Assembly (NCBI GenBank): GCA_002686295.1
Contig: NZBB01000002.1
Location: 1 to 6,902 of the forward strand
Direction: 5' to 3'
Length of the DNA: 6,902 nucleotides
DNA from: Candidatus Woesearchaeota archaeon
GTDB lineage: Archaea; Nanobdellota; Nanobdellia; Woesearchaeales; GCA-2686295
Every line of letters begins with the position of its first letter. The stretch's first letter is position 1. This document shows positions 5,214 through 6,902 of the stretch, one piece after another. The translations under genes and the position numbers were made by a program. Under the pieces are notes generated by a model that was not told where the DNA came from, made no database searches, and saw only the letters and a list, made by a program, of their open reading frames with translations.

Positions 5214-5915
5214 TCAGAACATACTCTTAACAAATGCTTCAACTTTAGGAACATCTTCATAAACTCCCAAGTCAACCCAAAAATCCTTTAATTTTTTAAC
5301 TTTGAATTTCTTCTTTTTAGCAAGAGCTTCAATTGCACATGTCAGCTCATATTCTCCTCTAGGGGATCTTTTTATTGTTTCTAAGACATCAAATACTTCC
5401 GGAGTGAATTTGTACATACCTGCATTAATAATATTACTAACAGGTTTTTCAGGTTTTTCATCAATTCCAATCAAAAATTCATTATCAAACCTTAAAACTC
5501 CGAATCTTTCAGGAGTTTCATGTTCAATAGCAAAAACATAATTATAATCATCTTCAAAATTTATACTGCTTAAATCTTCTTTTGAAAAAAGATTATCGCC
5601 ATTTATAACTACAAAATTATCTTTAACAAAATCGCCAACTATTTTAACAGCATGTCCTGTTCCTAATTGTTCTTTTTGAATTATTAGTTTTAGTTCAAAA
5701 TTAAAACTACTATTATCAACAAATTCCTGCATTTTCTCTGCTTTATAGCCAACTACTAAGAAAACTTTTTCATAACCTGCAGACTCAAGTGTTTTTAGAA
5801 GATAATATATGAATGGCGCATCATTTATTTTGATTAAAGATTTTGGAACATCCTTTGTCAAAGGAAGCATTCTGACGCCTTTCCCTGCAGCCAGTATAAC
5901 TGCTTGTTTAATCAT
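5214..5915 (-). CDS. Sugar-1-phosphate nucleotidyltransferase (GlmU/RmlA-like, single domain)
   Basis: Transfers a nucleotidyl group from an NTP to a sugar 1-phosphate. The 233 residues cover just the catalytic Rossmann-like domain: the pyrophosphorylase motif LAAGKGVRMLPLTKDVPKSL at 8-27 (loop Gly-X-Gly-X-Arg with Lys25), VVGYK at 54-58, EQLGTGHAV at 82-90, the metal-binding NGDNLF at 105-110 with Asp107, INAGMYKF at 163-170, RGEYELTCAI at 186-195 and WVDLGVYED at 213-221. QLGTGHA is characteristic of the uridylyltransferase domain of GlmU, so a uracil nucleotide and glucose- or N-acetylglucosamine-1-phosphate are likely substrates. Other members of the superfamily use dTTP, CTP or GTP. The left-handed beta-helix acetyltransferase domain of full GlmU is absent. 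A TATA box about 27 bases upstream fixes the start. It could feed the UDP-sugar genes at 142-2381, but this is inferred. Confidence 0.85.
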   Translation of the reverse strand: MIKQAVILAAGKGVRMLPLTKDVPKSLIKINDAPFIYYLLKTLESAGYEKVFLVVGYKAEKMQEFVDNSSFNFELKLIIQKEQLGTGHAVKIVGDFVKDNFVVINGDNLFSKEDLSSINFEDDYNYVFAIEHETPERFGVLRFDNEFLIGIDEKPEKPVSNIINAGMYKFTPEVFDVLETIKRSPRGEYELTCAIEALAKKKKFKVKKLKDFWVDLGVYEDVPKVEAFVKSMF

Positions 5916-5937
5916 ATAACAGATAAGATAACAAACT

Positions 5938-5947
5938 CTTTTATAAG
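5938..5947 (-). promoter_or_regulatory. TATA box of the nucleotidyltransferase gene
   Basis: CTTATAAAAG on the minus strand, centred about 27 bases before the ATG at 5915, giving a leaderless mRNA. It begins only five bases after the stop codon of the upstream adenosyltransferase gene. Confidence 0.6.
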
Positions 5948-5952
5948 TTTAA

Positions 5953-6483
5953 TTATAAAATCTTAAAATTCTCTTTTTCAATTTTAACAGCCAAAGCAAA
6001 AAAATACGCACTTAAACGATTAACAAACTTGTAAGAAACAGATCTCAACTTCTCATCTCTAAGATAATTAGTTAAAGAACGCTCAAGCTTTCTTGTCCTA
6101 ACCCTTGACTCATTAACCTCTATAGCCAACAAATTTGAAAACCTCTGAAAACCTTTAACATCTAAATCAAAAGAAGCAATAGCATCTTCCAACAAAGAAA
6201 TATCTGATTCTTTAACAGGTTTATTAACAACTCCACCTGCACTTCTTTGAGAAATCTCTCCTCCTAACTGCCAAAGTAAAACTTGTATTTTTTCTAATAA
6301 ATTAAAATCCTCAGACAAATCAGAATTATTCATAGAAAAAGCAACTATTTTATCAATAGATGCCTGCAAAGAATCTATATCTCCATTAACATCAATTAAG
6401 CAATCATCCTTTGCAACGCAATCCCCACTTAAAGTACTTGTGCAACCATTATCTCCAAAACAAGTGTATAATTTCTTCTTCAC
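5953..6483 (-). CDS. pduO: Divergent PduO-type cob(I)alamin adenosyltransferase
   Basis: PduO/MMAB-type enzymes transfer the adenosyl group of ATP to reduced cobalamin, making adenosylcobalamin. The 176 residues align along their length with this family: LYT..GD.G.TST..G at 5-20, AKDD at 24-27 (ATP side), GDIDSLQASI at 34-43 (family G..DELNS.I), LEKIQVLLWQLGGEI at 63-77, the arginine helix SRVRTRKLERS at 126-136 with Arg127, Arg131, Glu134 and Arg135, and FVNRLSAYFFALA at 153-165 with Asn155-Arg156. Departures: the usual TGD is FGD; DEL is DSL; the PGG before the arginine helix is missing; NRLSD is NRLSA (Ala159). All four cysteines (8, 14, 22, 28) cluster in the ATP-loop region. The start is GTG, overlapping the TGA of the upstream reductase gene (GTGA), with a weak GTGAT ribosome-binding match a few bases earlier. 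Coupling to an adenosylcobalamin-dependent reductase supports the assignment. Confidence 0.8.
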   Translation of the reverse strand: MKKKLYTCFGDNGCTSTLSGDCVAKDDCLIDVNGDIDSLQASIDKIVAFSMNNSDLSEDFNLLEKIQVLLWQLGGEISQRSAGGVVNKPVKESDISLLEDAIASFDLDVKGFQRFSNLLAIEVNESRVRTRKLERSLTNYLRDEKLRSVSYKFVNRLSAYFFALAVKIEKENFKIL

Positions 6484-6902
6484 TTTGAATCACAGTTTCC
6501 TGTAAAACCGCAGTTTTTAGAGCACTGCGTACAACCTCCAACTTTAACCATTAATCCTTTCTTACAATTAGGACAAGTATTTCCTGCCTCAGGTCCATAA
6601 ACCTTATCATCCGGGCTTTTCTCAGACTGAGAATCAGTAGATAAAACCTGTTCAGACCTGCTTGAATCCCTATAAATAGTCAAACCTTTACATCCCAAAT
6701 CATAAGCTTTTTCATATAACTCAGCAGTTTCCTTTACAGAGAAATCTTCAGGTGCATTAGCAGTTTTGCTAATTGAAGAATCAGTCCATCTCTGAACAGC
6801 CGCCTGCACACCAACATGCTCCAAAGGACCAAGATTCATTGCAGAAACAAAATAGTCAGGCAACATGCCGTCTTTTGAAGTATACTCCTCTGCCAAAGGA
6901 AT
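6480..6902 (-). CDS. nrdJ: Class II (B12-dependent) ribonucleotide reductase, C-terminal part
   Basis: Adenosylcobalamin-dependent reduction of ribonucleotides to deoxyribonucleotides. Only the last 140 codons are present; the frame is open through the right edge (IPLAEEYTSKDG). The visible part is the end of the barrel and the C-terminal tail: LPDYFVSA, HVGVQAAVQRWTDSSISKT (family HV..QAA.Q...D..ISKT.N.P), the GCKGLTIYRDSSRSEQVL motif, then a variable linker and a cysteine-rich tail with CPNC, GGCTQC and SKNCGFTGNC. The tail matches the C-terminal Cys-rich module of NrdJ enzymes, where cysteines pass electrons to the active site or bind metal. Its TGA overlaps the GTG of the cobalamin adenosyltransferase gene, so cofactor-using and cofactor-making functions are co-translated. 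A TTG at 6896 is internal, not the start. Confidence 0.92.
   Translation of the reverse strand: MPLAEEYTSKDGMLPDYFVSAMNLGPLEHVGVQAAVQRWTDSSISKTANAPEDFSVKETAELYEKAYDLGCKGLTIYRDSSRSEQVLSTDSQSEKSPDDKVYGPEAGNTCPNCKKGLMVKVGGCTQCSKNCGFTGNCDSK

Noticed and set aside
5302..5541. Open frame of 79 codons on the plus strand
   Set aside because: Antisense to the conserved nucleotidyltransferase coding region, with no promoter or recognisable domain.
6894..6896. TTG as a possible start of the reductase fragment
   Set aside because: The frame is open to the window edge and the visible region is the C-terminal part of a much longer enzyme, so this is an internal leucine codon.

Overview
The window is AT-rich, tightly packed archaeal DNA. 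Evidence for Archaea: TATA boxes (TTTATAAA-like) lie about 26-27 bases before start codons or the 5S 5' end, most mRNAs look leaderless, the 5S rRNA is of archaeal type, and an archaeal-type methylthioadenosine phosphorylase (C-terminal CSC motif) is present. The small, AT-rich style, an unlinked 5S gene and reliance on salvage pathways suggest a DPANN lineage (Woesearchaeota/Pacearchaeota-like). That placement is inference.

Layout. 1-90 (-): start of a probable membrane flippase that runs off the left edge. 142-2381 (-): two-gene operon, UDP-glucose 6-dehydrogenase then UDP-glucuronate decarboxylase, joined by an ATGA overlap. 2382-2570: intergenic region with a perfect 8-bp inverted repeat and the divergent promoters. 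2571-2684 (+): 5S rRNA with its own TATA box. 2752-4063 (+): purine salvage operon, MTA phosphorylase then adenine phosphoribosyltransferase. 4060-5157 (-): a shortened NFACT-family (RqcH/Rqc2/Tae2) protein, convergent with apt; the two stop codons share TTAA. 5214-5915 (-): single-domain sugar-phosphate nucleotidyltransferase. 5953-6902 (-): the C-terminal end of a B12-dependent class II ribonucleotide reductase (runs off the right edge), overlapped by a divergent PduO-type cobalamin adenosyltransferase that starts with GTG.

How the genes work together. Three modules are visible. (1) Surface glycan: UDP-glucose -> UDP-glucuronate -> UDP-xylose, with a flippase beside it; the nucleotidyltransferase 3 kb away could supply an activated sugar. 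(2) Adenine salvage: methylthioadenosine -> adenine -> AMP, encoded by adjacent genes in pathway order. (3) Deoxynucleotide synthesis: an adenosylcobalamin-using reductase translationally coupled to the enzyme family that makes adenosylcobalamin.

Most worth a second look: the adenosyltransferase has four cysteines clustered in its ATP loops and lacks a usually conserved Asp. The NFACT protein ends before the NFACT-R domain and carries Glu at both positions where the family normally has key Asp residues. T-rich termination-like tracts are repeatedly nested between the TATA box and the start codon of the next gene. No mobile element, CRISPR array or tRNA was seen.
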